The notes under the pieces: model-generated
The model's input: the letters and a program-made list of their open reading frames with translations, nothing else
What the model was told of the DNA's origin: nothing
Databases searched by the model: none
Translations under genes and position numbers: made by a program
Part shown: positions 8,483 through 17,268 of the stretch, piece after piece
How positions within the stretch are numbered: the first letter of the stretch is position 1
How the letters are laid out: the number at the start of each line of letters is the position of its first letter
From: Streptomyces venezuelae
GTDB taxonomy: Bacteria > Actinomycetota > Actinomycetes > Streptomycetales > Streptomycetaceae
Direction of reading: 5' to 3'
DNA length: 64,000 bases
Assembly (NCBI RefSeq): GCF_008642295.1
Contig: NZ_CP029190.1
Span: 5,997,501-6,061,500, forward strand

Positions 8483-9856
8483 GTGGTAGACCGCAAGCCG
8501 CCGCTGGCGCCCGAGGAGCTCCGTGCCCTCGTGGACAGCGGTGAGATCGACACCGTCGTCCTGGCCTTCCCCGACATGCAGGGACGGCTCCAGGGCAAGC
8601 GGTTCGCCGCCCCGTTCTTCCTGGACGAGGTCATGGGCCACGGCACCGAGGGGTGCAACTACCTCCTGGCCGTCGACACCGACATGAACACCGTCGACGG
8701 CTACGAGATGTCCTCCTGGGACCGCGGCTACGGCGACTTCGCCATGCACCCCGACCTCTCCACCCTCCGCCGGGTCCCCTGGAACGCCGGCACGGCGATG
8801 GTCATGGCCGACCTCGCCTGGCACGACGGCACCCCCGTGGTCGCCGCCCCCCGGCAGATCCTGCGCCGCCAGCTCGACCGGCTCGCCGCCCTCGGCTACA
8901 CCGCCCAGGTCGGCACCGAGCTGGAGTTCATGGTCTTCCGCGACACCTACGAAGAGGCCTGGAACTCCGGCTACCGCGGCCTGACCCCGGCCAACCAGTA
9001 CAACATCGACTACTCCGTCCTCGGCACCGGCCGCATCGAGCCGCTGCTCCGCCGCATCCGCAACGACATGCGGGCGGCCGGCCTCACCGTCGAGTCCGCC
9101 AAGGGCGAGTGCAACCTCGGCCAGCACGAGATCGTCTTCCGCTACGACGAGGCCCTGGTCACCTGCGACCAGCACGCCGTCTACAAGACCGGGGCCAAGG
9201 AGATCGCCGCCCAGGAAGGCGTCTCGCTCACCTTCATGGCCAAGTTCGACGAGCGCGAAGGCAACTCCTGCCACATCCACCTCTCGCTCACCGACGCCGA
9301 CGGCCGCAACGCCATGGCCGGCGACGGCACCGGCCCGGAACCCGGCATGTCCGAGGTCATGCGGCACTTCCTGGCCGGCCAGCTCGCCGCGCTGCGCGAC
9401 TTCTCCCTCCTCTACGCCCCGAACATCAACTCGTACAAGAGGTTCCGCCCCGGATCCTTCGCCCCCACCGCAGTCGCCTGGGGCGTGGACAACCGGACCT
9501 GTGCCCTCCGAGTGGTCGGCCACGGCCGGTCCACCCGCTTCGAGAACCGCCTCCCCGGCGGCGACGTCAACCCCCACCTCGCCGTCGCCGGCCTGGTCGC
9601 GGCGGGCCTCTACGGCATCGAGAACCGTCTCGAACTGCCCGACGCCTGCACCGGCAACGCCTACACCGCCGACTACGCGCACGTCCCCACCACCCTGCGC
9701 GAAGCCGCCGAACTCTGGGAGAACAGCGAGATCGCCAAGGCCGCCTTCGGCCCCGAAGTGGTGGCCCACTACCGGAACATGGCCCGCGTCGAACTCGACG
9801 CCTACGACTCCGCAGTGACCGACTGGGAACTGCGCCGCTCCTTCGAACGTCTGTGA
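8483..9856 (+). CDS. glnA4: Glutamine synthetase-like gamma-glutamylamide synthetase
   Basis: ATP-dependent ligase joining glutamate to an amine. At 457 aa it has the GS beta-grasp and catalytic domains: LAFPDMQGRLQGKRF near 27, GTELEFMVF near 148, KGECNLGQHEI near 208, GNSCHIHLSL near 264, APNINSYKRF near 312 and NRTCALRVV near 335. The GSI consensus residues around the ammonium site differ (GNSCHIHLSL rather than the usual GxHxH-S of GSI), as in the Streptomyces GS-like enzymes. GTG 8483 has aaggaga 8 bases upstream. From memory S. coelicolor GlnA4, in the same neighbourhood, makes gamma-glutamylethanolamide; gene context supports the same role here. Confidence 0.85.
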   Translation: MVDRKPPLAPEELRALVDSGEIDTVVLAFPDMQGRLQGKRFAAPFFLDEVMGHGTEGCNYLLAVDTDMNTVDGYEMSSWDRGYGDFAMHPDLSTLRRVPWNAGTAMVMADLAWHDGTPVVAAPRQILRRQLDRLAALGYTAQVGTELEFMVFRDTYEEAWNSGYRGLTPANQYNIDYSVLGTGRIEPLLRRIRNDMRAAGLTVESAKGECNLGQHEIVFRYDEALVTCDQHAVYKTGAKEIAAQEGVSLTFMAKFDEREGNSCHIHLSLTDADGRNAMAGDGTGPEPGMSEVMRHFLAGQLAALRDFSLLYAPNINSYKRFRPGSFAPTAVAWGVDNRTCALRVVGHGRSTRFENRLPGGDVNPHLAVAGLVAAGLYGIENRLELPDACTGNAYTADYAHVPTTLREAAELWENSEIAKAAFGPEVVAHYRNMARVELDAYDSAVTDWELRRSFERL

Positions 9857-9864
9857 GGCCCCCC

Positions 9865-11229
9865 GTGTCCGATGCGCTGGAAGTCCTGAATCCGGCCACC
9901 GAAGAACTCGTCGCCCTCGTCCCGGCCGCCACACGGGACGAGGTCGACGAGGCCGTCGTACGGGCCGCCGCCGCCCAGCGCGGCTGGGCCGCCGCCGCAC
10001 CCGCCGACCGGGCCCGGCTGCTGCGCCGCTTCGCCGCCGTGGTCAACGGCCACATCGAGGAACTCGCCCGACTCGAGGTCCAGGAGGCCGGCCACACCAT
10101 CGGCAACGCCCGCTGGGAAGCCGGCAACGTCCGCGACCTGCTCGAATTCGCCGCCGGCGGGGTCGAGAGGCTCTCCGGCCGCCAGATCCCCGTACCCGGC
10201 GGTCTGGACATCACCTTCCTCGAACCCCTCGGCGTCATCGGGGTGATCGCCCCCTGGAACTTCCCGATGCCCATCGCCGCCTGGGGCCTCGCCCCCGCGC
10301 TCGCCGCGGGCAACGCCGTCATCCTCAAGCCCGCCGAGACCACCCCCCTCACCGCCCTGCGGCTCGCCGAACTCGCCCTCGAAGCCGGGATCCCCGAGTA
10401 CCTCTTCCAGGTGCTCCCCGGCCGTGGACCGGTGACCGGCAACGCCCTGGTCGAACACCCCGGCGTGGCGAAGATCGTGTTCACCGGCTCCACCCCGGTC
10501 GGCAAGCAGATCATGGCCAAGTGCGCCGACCGGGTGAAGCGCGTGACCCTCGAACTCGGCGGCAAGAGCCCCAACATCGTCTTCGCGGACGCCGACCTGG
10601 ACGCCGCAGCAGCCGCGGCACCGATGGCCTTCCTCGACAACACCGGCCAGGACTGCTGCGCCCGCACCCGGATCCTGGTCCAGCGCCCGGTGTACGACCG
10701 GTTCCTGGACCTGCTCGCCCCCGGCATCGAAGCCGTCCGGGTCGGCGACCCCTCCGAGGAGAAGACCCAGATGGGGCCGCTGATCTCGCGGACCCAGCTG
10801 GACCGGGTCCGCTCCTACGTCCCCGACGGCGCGGAAGCGATCCGCGGCACCGCCCCCGACGGCCCCGGCTTCTGGTTCCCGCCGACCGTGCTCACCGGCT
10901 GCGACCCCACCGCGCCGGTCGCCACCGAAGAGGTCTTCGGCCCGGTCGCCGTGGTCCTCCCCTTCGAGGACGAGGAGGAAGCGGTACGCCTGGCCAACGC
11001 CACCGAGTACGGCCTCTCCGGCTCCCTGTGGACCCGCGACGTCGGCCGCGCCATCCGGGTCTCCCGCGCCGTCGCCGCCGGCAACCTTTCCGTCAACTCC
11101 CACAGCAGCGTCCGCTACTGGACCCCCTTCGGGGGCTACAAGCAGTCGGGACTCGGCCGCGAACTCGGCCCCGACGCCCTCACCGCCTTCACCGAGACCA
11201 AGAACGTCTTCATCAGCACGGAGGACTGA
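9865..11229 (+). CDS. NAD(P)-dependent aldehyde dehydrogenase
   Basis: 454 aa, ALDH superfamily. Visible: GVIAPWNFPMPIAAW near 126, KPAETTPLTA near 155, nucleotide-binding FTGSTPVGK near 206, catalytic Glu in LELGGKSPNIVF near 228, catalytic Cys in GQDCCARTR near 263 and EEVFGPV near 353. The start is GTG 9865, 8 bases past glnA4 with gagg upstream; GTG 9853 overlapping the glnA4 stop is an alternative. In this operon it would oxidise a gamma-glutamyl aldehyde to the acid. Confidence 0.9.
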   Translation: MSDALEVLNPATEELVALVPAATRDEVDEAVVRAAAAQRGWAAAAPADRARLLRRFAAVVNGHIEELARLEVQEAGHTIGNARWEAGNVRDLLEFAAGGVERLSGRQIPVPGGLDITFLEPLGVIGVIAPWNFPMPIAAWGLAPALAAGNAVILKPAETTPLTALRLAELALEAGIPEYLFQVLPGRGPVTGNALVEHPGVAKIVFTGSTPVGKQIMAKCADRVKRVTLELGGKSPNIVFADADLDAAAAAAPMAFLDNTGQDCCARTRILVQRPVYDRFLDLLAPGIEAVRVGDPSEEKTQMGPLISRTQLDRVRSYVPDGAEAIRGTAPDGPGFWFPPTVLTGCDPTAPVATEEVFGPVAVVLPFEDEEEAVRLANATEYGLSGSLWTRDVGRAIRVSRAVAAGNLSVNSHSSVRYWTPFGGYKQSGLGRELGPDALTAFTETKNVFISTED

Positions 11230-11233
11230 GCAC

Positions 11234-12028
11234 ATGTCCAGCACCCAGCACGAAGAGACCGTCTGCCGCCGCCTGGTCGGCCGTACCGCCGTCATCACCG
11301 GAGCCGGCAGCGGCATCGGCCTCGCCACCGCCCGCCGACTGGCCTCGGAAGGCGCCAACGTCGTCTGCGGGGACATCGACGAGAAGGCCGGCAAGGCCGC
11401 CGCCGAGGAGGTCGGAGGCACCTTCGTCAAGGTCGACGTCACCGACCCCGAGGAGGTCGAGGCGCTCTTCCGCACGGCCTTCGACACCTACGGCTCGGTC
11501 GACATCGCCTTCAACAACGCCGGCATCTCGCCCCCCGACGACGACTCCATCCTCACCACCGGACTGGAGGCCTGGAAGCGGGTCCAGGACGTCAACCTCA
11601 CCTCCGTCTACCTCTGCTGCAAGGCCGCCCTGCCCTACATGCAGCGGCAGGGCCGCGGCTCCATCATCAACACGGCCTCGTTCGTGGCCATCATGGGCGC
11701 CGCCACCTCCCAGATCTCCTACACCGCCTCCAAGGGCGGCGTCCTCGCCATGTCCCGCGAACTGGGCGTCCAGTTCGCCCGCGAGGGCATCCGCGTCAAC
11801 GCGCTCTGCCCCGGCCCGGTCAACACCCCGCTGCTGCAGGAGTTGTTCGCCAAGGACCCGGAGCGGGCGGCCCGCCGGCTCGTCCACATCCCCGTCGGCC
11901 GGTTCGCCGAAGCGGAGGAGATCGCCGCCGCGGTGGCCTTCCTCGCCAGCGACGACTCCTCCTTCATCAACGCCACCGACTTCCTGGTCGACGGCGGCAT
12001 CTCGGGGGCGTACGTCACCCCGCTGTAG
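11234..12028 (+). CDS. Short-chain dehydrogenase/reductase
   Basis: 264-residue classical SDR: cofactor motif TGAGSGIG near 22, NNAGIS near 93, catalytic Ser in NTASF near 142, YTASKGG (catalytic Tyr-Lys) near 158, and a C-terminal DGGISGAY. Asp-Ile after the second strand (CGDID) suggests NAD preference. It starts 4 bases after the aldehyde dehydrogenase stop, so it is operonic. If the substrate is gamma-glutamylethanolamide, this enzyme would oxidise its alcohol to the aldehyde taken by the preceding enzyme; that assignment is inference. Confidence 0.88.
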   Translation: MSSTQHEETVCRRLVGRTAVITGAGSGIGLATARRLASEGANVVCGDIDEKAGKAAAEEVGGTFVKVDVTDPEEVEALFRTAFDTYGSVDIAFNNAGISPPDDDSILTTGLEAWKRVQDVNLTSVYLCCKAALPYMQRQGRGSIINTASFVAIMGAATSQISYTASKGGVLAMSRELGVQFAREGIRVNALCPGPVNTPLLQELFAKDPERAARRLVHIPVGRFAEAEEIAAAVAFLASDDSSFINATDFLVDGGISGAYVTPL

Positions 12029-12066
12029 CCTGCGCAGTCTCTGAAGTCTCCGGAGTCCCCGGATCC

Positions 12067-13269
12067 CTAGAGGAAGGTGCGGCCCTCGCCCCGGTACGTC
12101 GGGACGGTGGCCGTCACCCGGTCGCCCTCGACCAGGTGCAGCTCCGCGAACCGCTCGCACAGCTCACCCGCCTTGGCATGCCGGAACCAGACCCGGTCGC
12201 CGATCAGCAGATCGTCGGCCGGGCTGCCCAGCAGCGGGGTCTGCACCTCCCCGGCGCCTTCCTGCGGGTCGTACCGCAGCCCCTGCGGCAGGTACGGCAC
12301 GGGCAGCCGGTCGGCACCCGCCGCCCCCGAGGCCGGATAGCCGCCGCCCAGCACCGTGACCACCCCCACCCCCGGCCGCCGCACCACCGGCTGCGCGAAC
12401 AGCGCGGCCGGCCGGCCGTGGAAGGAGGTGTAGTTGTCGAACAGCCGCGGCAGGTACAGCCCCGAGCCGGCGGCGACCTCCGTCACCGCCTCCTCGGCGG
12501 CCGTCTGCTGCACGCTGCCGGTCCCGCCGCCGTTGACGAACTCCAGCTCCGGCACGACCGCCCGTACCGCTCGCACCACCTCGGCCCGCCGCGCTGCCAG
12601 CTCCCGGCGGGCGGCGCTCTGCATCAGGCGGATCGCCCGGGACCGCAGCGGCCGTCCCACCAGGTCGTCGCCGACGCCGGCGACATGCCCCTCGTACGCC
12701 ATCAGCCCGACCACCCGGAATCCGTCCCGGCGCTGCACCAGCCGGGCCAGCTCCGCCAGCCCGGCCGGATCGCGGAGCGGCGACCGCCGGGCCCCGACCC
12801 GTACCCGGCCGCCGAACAGCGACAGCGCCGTGTCGAGCTCCAGACAGACCCGGATCTCCTCCCGGCCGCCGTCCCGGGCACGGTCGATCAGCTCCAGCTG
12901 CGCGGGATCGTCCACCATCACGGTGACGGCGGCGGCGAGCTTGGGATCGCCGGCCAGCTCCGTAAAGCCCTGCCGGTCCGTGGAGGGGTAGGCGAGCAGC
13001 ACGTCCTCGAACCCGGACCGGGCCAGCCAGACCGACTCGGCCAGCGTGTACGACATGATCCCGGCGAAACCGGGCTGCGCCAGCACCCGCTCCAGCAGGG
13101 CCCGGCAGCGCACGGACTTGCTCGCCACCCGGACCGGCTTGCCGCCCGCCCGCCGGACCAGGTCCGCGGCGTTGGCGTCGAACGCCTCGAGATCCACGAG
13201 GGCGAGCGGGGCATCGAGATGAGCGGTGGCCCGGTCATAGCGGGCCCGGTCCGCGGCGGGGGAAGTCAT
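12067..13269 (-). CDS. PLP enzyme of alanine-racemase N-terminal fold (amino acid deaminase/aldolase, D-threonine aldolase-like)
   Basis: 400 aa with a fold-type III PLP barrel: the Schiff-base Lys is probably Lys51 in RVASKSVRC, and ELEFVNGGGTGS near 250 resembles the phosphate-binding loop. The C-terminal domain ends GDRVWFRHAKAGELCERFAEL, with a His typical of the metal site in D-threonine aldolase relatives. The family acts on D-amino acids or beta-hydroxy amino acids; the substrate here is open. It is convergent with the SDR gene, so it is not part of the amine operon. Confidence 0.75.
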   Translation of the reverse strand: MTSPAADRARYDRATAHLDAPLALVDLEAFDANAADLVRRAGGKPVRVASKSVRCRALLERVLAQPGFAGIMSYTLAESVWLARSGFEDVLLAYPSTDRQGFTELAGDPKLAAAVTVMVDDPAQLELIDRARDGGREEIRVCLELDTALSLFGGRVRVGARRSPLRDPAGLAELARLVQRRDGFRVVGLMAYEGHVAGVGDDLVGRPLRSRAIRLMQSAARRELAARRAEVVRAVRAVVPELEFVNGGGTGSVQQTAAEEAVTEVAAGSGLYLPRLFDNYTSFHGRPAALFAQPVVRRPGVGVVTVLGGGYPASGAAGADRLPVPYLPQGLRYDPQEGAGEVQTPLLGSPADDLLIGDRVWFRHAKAGELCERFAELHLVEGDRVTATVPTYRGEGRTFL

Positions 13270-13401
13270 GGCCGCAGCTTGCCAGACCGCCTTACCGGCG
13301 GGTAGGGGTGCGAGGCGCCGGGTTGGGCGCGGGCCGCCTGCCGGCGGGGCGGGGCGCCTTTCGGTGGCCGGGACCCGGCGGTGCGGGGTCGCCCTTCCGC
13401 C

Positions 13402-13425
13402 GGGTACGGGTACGGGTACGGGTGC
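13402..13425. repeat. Hexamer tandem repeat GGGTAC x3 plus GGGTGC
   Basis: Three perfect GGGTAC units and one variant lie in the 289-base gap before the next gene. The rest of the gap (13270-13558) is very G+C-rich; a possible -10 TAGAAT at 13509-13514 is the only other signal I see, probably for the membrane protein gene downstream. Confidence 0.7.
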
Positions 13426-13558
13426 GAGGGGCGAGGTTCTGGTGATGCCGGAGGGCTCGGCCGAGGGGTGCGGGTTGAGGCGCCGGTTCCGGCGGCGCCC
13501 GGGCGCCGTAGAATCCGGGCAGGCAGCCGCGGTACGGAACGGGGGGCGGAGCCGCCGG

Positions 13559-14743
13559 ATGACGACGACCGACCCACACACGGCACCACCCGTGCCGACC
13601 CCACCGCTTCCCGCAGAGCCCGGCCCGGCCTCCGCCGCGCCAAGCCCGCCCGGGGCCGACCCCGCCCCGGCCCCTGCCGTACCCGCCCCCTCGGCCGAGC
13701 CCGGCTCGGACGCGGCTGGCCCCGGCCGGGCCTCTGCGGAGCTCGGCCCGGCCTCTGTGGTGCCCGGCTCCTCCGCCGGCCCGGCCGTATCCGGCCCTGG
13801 CGCCGAGCCCAGCTCAGGTGCGGCCGTCCTCGGCCCGGCCCCGGCCGTATCCGGCCTTTCCGCCGAGCCCGGCTCAGGCGCGGCCGGCCTCGGCCCGGCC
13901 TCCCCGGTGCGCGGTCCCTCCGCCGAGCCCGGTTCCGGCGCGGCCGGCCTCGGCCGGGCCCCCGCGGTGCCCGGTCCCTCCGTCGAGGCTGGGCTGGCTC
14001 CTGCCGTGGCCGGGCCGGTCGCCGGGGCCGATGGGCGGCGGAACCTGGTTGCGGCTGTGCTGTGTGGCGTCCTCGGGCTTGTCCTCGTCTGCGGTGCCGG
14101 TGTGGCCGCCTGGCAGGACCACCGGGACGCCGCCCGGCCGCCCTCCGCCGAGGAGCAGTACCGCCGCGCCGGCACCCTCTGGCACGAGACCCCCGTGGAC
14201 GTCCTCTTCCCGCCCCGCCTGGACACCGACGGCGCCGGCCCCGGCGGAGCCGATCGCGCCTGGACCCGGATCGCCGTCGCCCCCGACGCGGACTGCCCCG
14301 CCGCCCTGCCGGCGGACTGGCAGCAGGCCCTGGCCGGGTCCGGCTGCACCCGCGTCCTGCGCGCCACCTACACCGATGTCACCCGCAGCACCCTGGTCAC
14401 GGTCGGGCTGGTGTTCACCCCGGCCGAGGCCGGGGCCGAAGCCGTGAGCGGGCTCCGCGACCGGCTGCCGATGCCGTCCGGGCTGGGCTTCGACGCGGAA
14501 CAGCGGGCGGCCTGGACGGTGTCCGTACGGTCGGACGCGCCGGTCGTCGTGTACGCGGTCTCGGCGTTCACCGACGGGCGGGCCGTGAAGCGACCGCTGA
14601 CCGCGGAGGAGGCGATGAACCCGGAGACGGAGGGGGCGGTGGCCAGGGCGGGCCTCGGCCATGCGGTGCGGGCGGTTGCCGGCGCTGTCGAAAAGTCCCT
14701 CGGCGCACGTGTGGCGCCGCCGAGCCCGGAGCCGAAGCGATGA
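13559..14743 (+). CDS. Single-pass membrane protein with long Ala/Pro/Gly repeat region
   Basis: 394 aa. Residues 10-155 are low-complexity, with variants of AEPGSGAAGLGPA repeated at least four times. A transmembrane helix follows (about 163-183: LVAAVLCGVLGLVLVCGAGVA split by one Cys) and then a roughly 200-residue extracytoplasmic domain with two Cys (DADCPAAL, GSGCTRVL). I recognise no family for that domain. Start ATG 13559; upstream frame is open but lacks signals. Its stop overlaps an ATG that runs in frame into the protease gene, so the pair, and SseB after them, look like one transcription unit. Confidence 0.7.
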   Translation: MTTTDPHTAPPVPTPPLPAEPGPASAAPSPPGADPAPAPAVPAPSAEPGSDAAGPGRASAELGPASVVPGSSAGPAVSGPGAEPSSGAAVLGPAPAVSGLSAEPGSGAAGLGPASPVRGPSAEPGSGAAGLGRAPAVPGPSVEAGLAPAVAGPVAGADGRRNLVAAVLCGVLGLVLVCGAGVAAWQDHRDAARPPSAEEQYRRAGTLWHETPVDVLFPPRLDTDGAGPGGADRAWTRIAVAPDADCPAALPADWQQALAGSGCTRVLRATYTDVTRSTLVTVGLVFTPAEAGAEAVSGLRDRLPMPSGLGFDAEQRAAWTVSVRSDAPVVVYAVSAFTDGRAVKRPLTAEEAMNPETEGAVARAGLGHAVRAVAGAVEKSLGARVAPPSPEPKR

Positions 14744-14756
14744 CCGCGGCCTGCCG

Positions 14757-15200
14757 CTGTGCGGGGCCCTTCCCCCCGCCCGCCCCGTCCCGGAACGGGG
14801 GCCAGGCCCCCACCACCGGGCTCCGCCCCGAGCCCGCCCCGTGCGGCCCGGCGTGCCGTGCGGTGGCCCCGGACCCCAGCCCAGGGCCCGGCCCCACGCC
14901 GGGCGGGCCGTCCGGGCTGCGCACCGTGCCGGGCGGGGTGTCCGGGCTTCGCCCGGGTCCCGTTCCGGGGCTGGGCCCCGAGCTCGTTGCGGGGGCAGGC
15001 GCTGGGTGCGCCTGCGGTCCGGCGTGCCACGCGGTGGCCTCGGGGCTCCGCCCCGCGCCGGGCGGGCTGTCCGGGCCGGAGTGTGCTGCGGAGTCGCGTC
15101 CCGTGCCCGGCGGGGCGTGGGGGTCGGCTTGCCGCTCCGCGGGGGGTGCGGGGTTCGGGGGCGGGCGTGGGCTGCGGCCCGCGGCCCGGGCCGGGAAGTC
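14757..15200. repeat. Cluster of GC-rich palindromic dispersed repeats
   Basis: Degenerate copies of gggctccgcccc and tcccggaacggggg-type palindromes fill this stretch, with related copies around 14755, 14925, 15045 and 15110. A close relative lies inside the phosphatase gene at 26404-26540. The stretch is open in the frame of the protease gene but encodes only Gly/Pro/Ala/Arg/Cys low-complexity sequence. Confidence 0.6.
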
Positions 15201-15213
15201 CGTCGCGCGGCGG

Positions 15214-16380
15214 ATGCGGGTCGTCGGGGTGGTCGGGGTCGTCGGGGCCGGGATGCTGCTCGGGGTCGGGGTGCCGCCCGCTGCCGCCGATGCCATTCGG
15301 GACCGGCAGTGGGGGCTCACCGCGCTCCGCGCGGAAGAAGCCTGGGGCACCACCCGGGGCGAGGGCATCACCGTCGCCGTCCTCGACACCGGCGTCGACT
15401 CCGCCCACCCCGACCTCGACGGCCAGGTCCTCGCCGGCACCGACCTCGTCGGCCTCGGCGCGAACCGCGGCGACCGCAGCTGGGCCCGCCACGGCACCGC
15501 CATGGCCGGGATCATCGCCGGGCACGGCCACGGCACCGACCGCCGCGACGGCGTCCTCGGCGTCGCCCCGGCCGCGAAGATCCTCCCCATCCGCGTGATC
15601 CTCGAGGAGGGCGACCCGGCCCGCGCCAAGGCCCGCAGCAGCAAGGGCGGCGCCCTCGCCGAAGGCATCCGCTGGGCCGCCGATCACGGCGCCGACGTGA
15701 TCAACCTCTCGCTCGGCGACGACAGCCGGTCCGCGCACCACGAAGCCGCCGAGGACGAGGCCGTCCAGTACGCCCTCGGCAAGGGCGTGGTCGTGGTCGC
15801 CTCCGCCGGCAACAGCGGCGAGAAGGGGAACCCCGTCTCCTACCCCGCCGCCTACCCCGGGGTGATCGCCGTGACCGCCGTCGACCGCAAGGGCCGCAAG
15901 GCCCGCTTCTCCACCCGCCACTGGTACGCCACCGTCAGCGCCCCCGGCGTGGACGTGGTCATCCCCGACCCCGACCGCAAGTACTACGAGGGCTGGGGCA
16001 CCAGCGCCGCCGCCGCCTTCGTCTCCGGGGCCGTCGCCCTGCTCCGCTCCGCCCACCCCGACCTCTCCCCGGCCCAGGTCAAGCGGCTGCTCGAGGACAC
16101 CGCCACGGACAGCCCCGGCGGGGGCCGCGACGACTCCCGCGGGCACGGCCTGGTCGACCCGGTCGCCGCCCTCCAGGCGGCCGACCGGATCGCCGCCGAA
16201 CCCGCCCTGCCGGTCCCCGCCGCCCACCCCGCCCGGTACTTCGGCACCGGCCCGGCCCCCGTGCAGCCGCCCGCGCGCCCGGTCCGGGTGCTCGCCCCGG
16301 CCGCCGCGGTCGCCGGACTGGCCCTGCTCGGGCTGGCCGCCGTACTGGTCCGGCGCGGCCGGGCCCGACGTACCGGATAG
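15214..16380 (+). CDS. Subtilisin-family serine protease, mycosin-like, membrane anchored
   Basis: 388 aa. Signal peptide MRVVGVVGVVGAGMLLG with cleavage near PPAAADA, catalytic Asp in AVLDTGVDSAHPDLDG near 48, His in RHGTAMAGIIAG near 92, oxyanion Asn in ASAGNSGE near 201, Ser in GTSAAAAFVSGAVALL near 263, and a C-terminal transmembrane helix ending RRGRARRTG. This is the layout of type VII secretion-associated mycosins, though no ESX genes are near. I start at ATG 15214, where a signal peptide begins; ATG 14740, which overlaps the previous stop, would add 158 repeat-coded residues and bury the signal. Confidence 0.85.
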   Translation: MRVVGVVGVVGAGMLLGVGVPPAAADAIRDRQWGLTALRAEEAWGTTRGEGITVAVLDTGVDSAHPDLDGQVLAGTDLVGLGANRGDRSWARHGTAMAGIIAGHGHGTDRRDGVLGVAPAAKILPIRVILEEGDPARAKARSSKGGALAEGIRWAADHGADVINLSLGDDSRSAHHEAAEDEAVQYALGKGVVVVASAGNSGEKGNPVSYPAAYPGVIAVTAVDRKGRKARFSTRHWYATVSAPGVDVVIPDPDRKYYEGWGTSAAAAFVSGAVALLRSAHPDLSPAQVKRLLEDTATDSPGGGRDDSRGHGLVDPVAALQAADRIAAEPALPVPAAHPARYFGTGPAPVQPPARPVRVLAPAAAVAGLALLGLAAVLVRRGRARRTG

Positions 16381-16392
16381 GGTCGGGTAACT

Positions 16393-17133
16393 GTGGCGCA
16401 GAAGAACATCCCAGACCCCGGTTTCTCCGACGACGACGGCTCCGCCGATCCCCGGCTGAGCGCGGCCCTGGCCGCCTGGGCGGAGGACAGAACCAAGGAA
16501 CCGGAGGTCCTGGCGGCGCTGCGCGACGCCCGCCTGCTGGTGCCGGTGGTCGCGATGCTCGGCGAGGTGGAGACCGACCCCGAGACCGGCCTGAAGCGCG
16601 AGAAGACCAGCGACATGGCCGTGCCGACCCTGACGGCGGGGGACCGGCGGGCCCTGCCCGCCTTCACCTCCATCGCCTCGCTGGCCCGGTGGGACCCGGC
16701 CGCCCGCCCGGTGGCGGTCCCGCTGCACCAGGCGCTGCGGGCGGCTGCCCACGAGAAGGCGGACACGGTGGTCCTCGACCTGGCCGGCCCGGTGCCCTAC
16801 CAGCTGACCGGTCCGGCCCTGCTGGCGCTCGCCGAGGGCCGCGCGGACGCCGGCCCGCTCGCCGACCCGGCGGTCCGGGAGGCCGTACGGGCCGCCGTGG
16901 CGGCAGAGCCGACGGTGCTCCGCGCCCATCTGCTGCCCGGGGGTGCCTCGGCCGACGGCATCCTCGCTGTGGTCCTCGCCGACGGCACCGACCCGGCAGC
17001 GGGCGCCCGCCGGGTGGCGCAGGCACTGGCCGCCGACGAGACCCTGCGGGCCCGGCTGGTCCGCGGGCTGGAGCTGGCCCTGCTGCCGGCGGGCGCGCCC
17101 GTGCCTCCGGGGGAGCCGCTGTTCACCCGCTGA
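16393..17133 (+). CDS. SseB-family protein
   Basis: 246-residue cytoplasmic protein with an SseB N-terminal domain over about residues 20-140 (LAAWAEDRTKEPEVLAAL, LLVPVVAM, AVPTLTAGDRRALPAFTSIASLARW). SseB proteins are poorly characterised; in actinobacteria they often sit beside type VII secretion-related or translation genes. GTG 16393 lies 12 bases past the protease stop, so co-transcription with the mycosin-like protease is likely. A strong hairpin follows at 17179. Confidence 0.85.
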   Translation: MAQKNIPDPGFSDDDGSADPRLSAALAAWAEDRTKEPEVLAALRDARLLVPVVAMLGEVETDPETGLKREKTSDMAVPTLTAGDRRALPAFTSIASLARWDPAARPVAVPLHQALRAAAHEKADTVVLDLAGPVPYQLTGPALLALAEGRADAGPLADPAVREAVRAAVAAEPTVLRAHLLPGGASADGILAVVLADGTDPAAGARRVAQALAADETLRARLVRGLELALLPAGAPVPPGEPLFTR

Positions 17134-17178
17134 TCCGGGGCCGCGGGCAGGGCCGGACAGGGCCGGGCAGGGCAGCAA

Positions 17179-17213
17179 AGAAGGGGGCGTACGCGATGCG
17201 TACGCCCCCTTCT
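17179..17213. terminator. Bidirectional intrinsic terminator between sseB and DUF1844 genes
   Basis: Perfect 16-bp stem (agaagggggcgtacgc and its complement) closed by a 3-base GAT loop, flanked by A-rich left and T-containing right ends. It lies between convergent genes and can serve both strands. Confidence 0.85.
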
Positions 17214-17268
17214 GGCGCTCTGTGGCGCGACCACACCTCAACGTTTAGGGGTGGTCAGGCCCCGGCGG

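Noticed and set aside
15214..16380. Mycosin-like protease as part of an ESX/type VII secretion locus
   Set aside because: No EccC-type ATPase, EsxA/B-like or EccB/D/E genes are present in the window.
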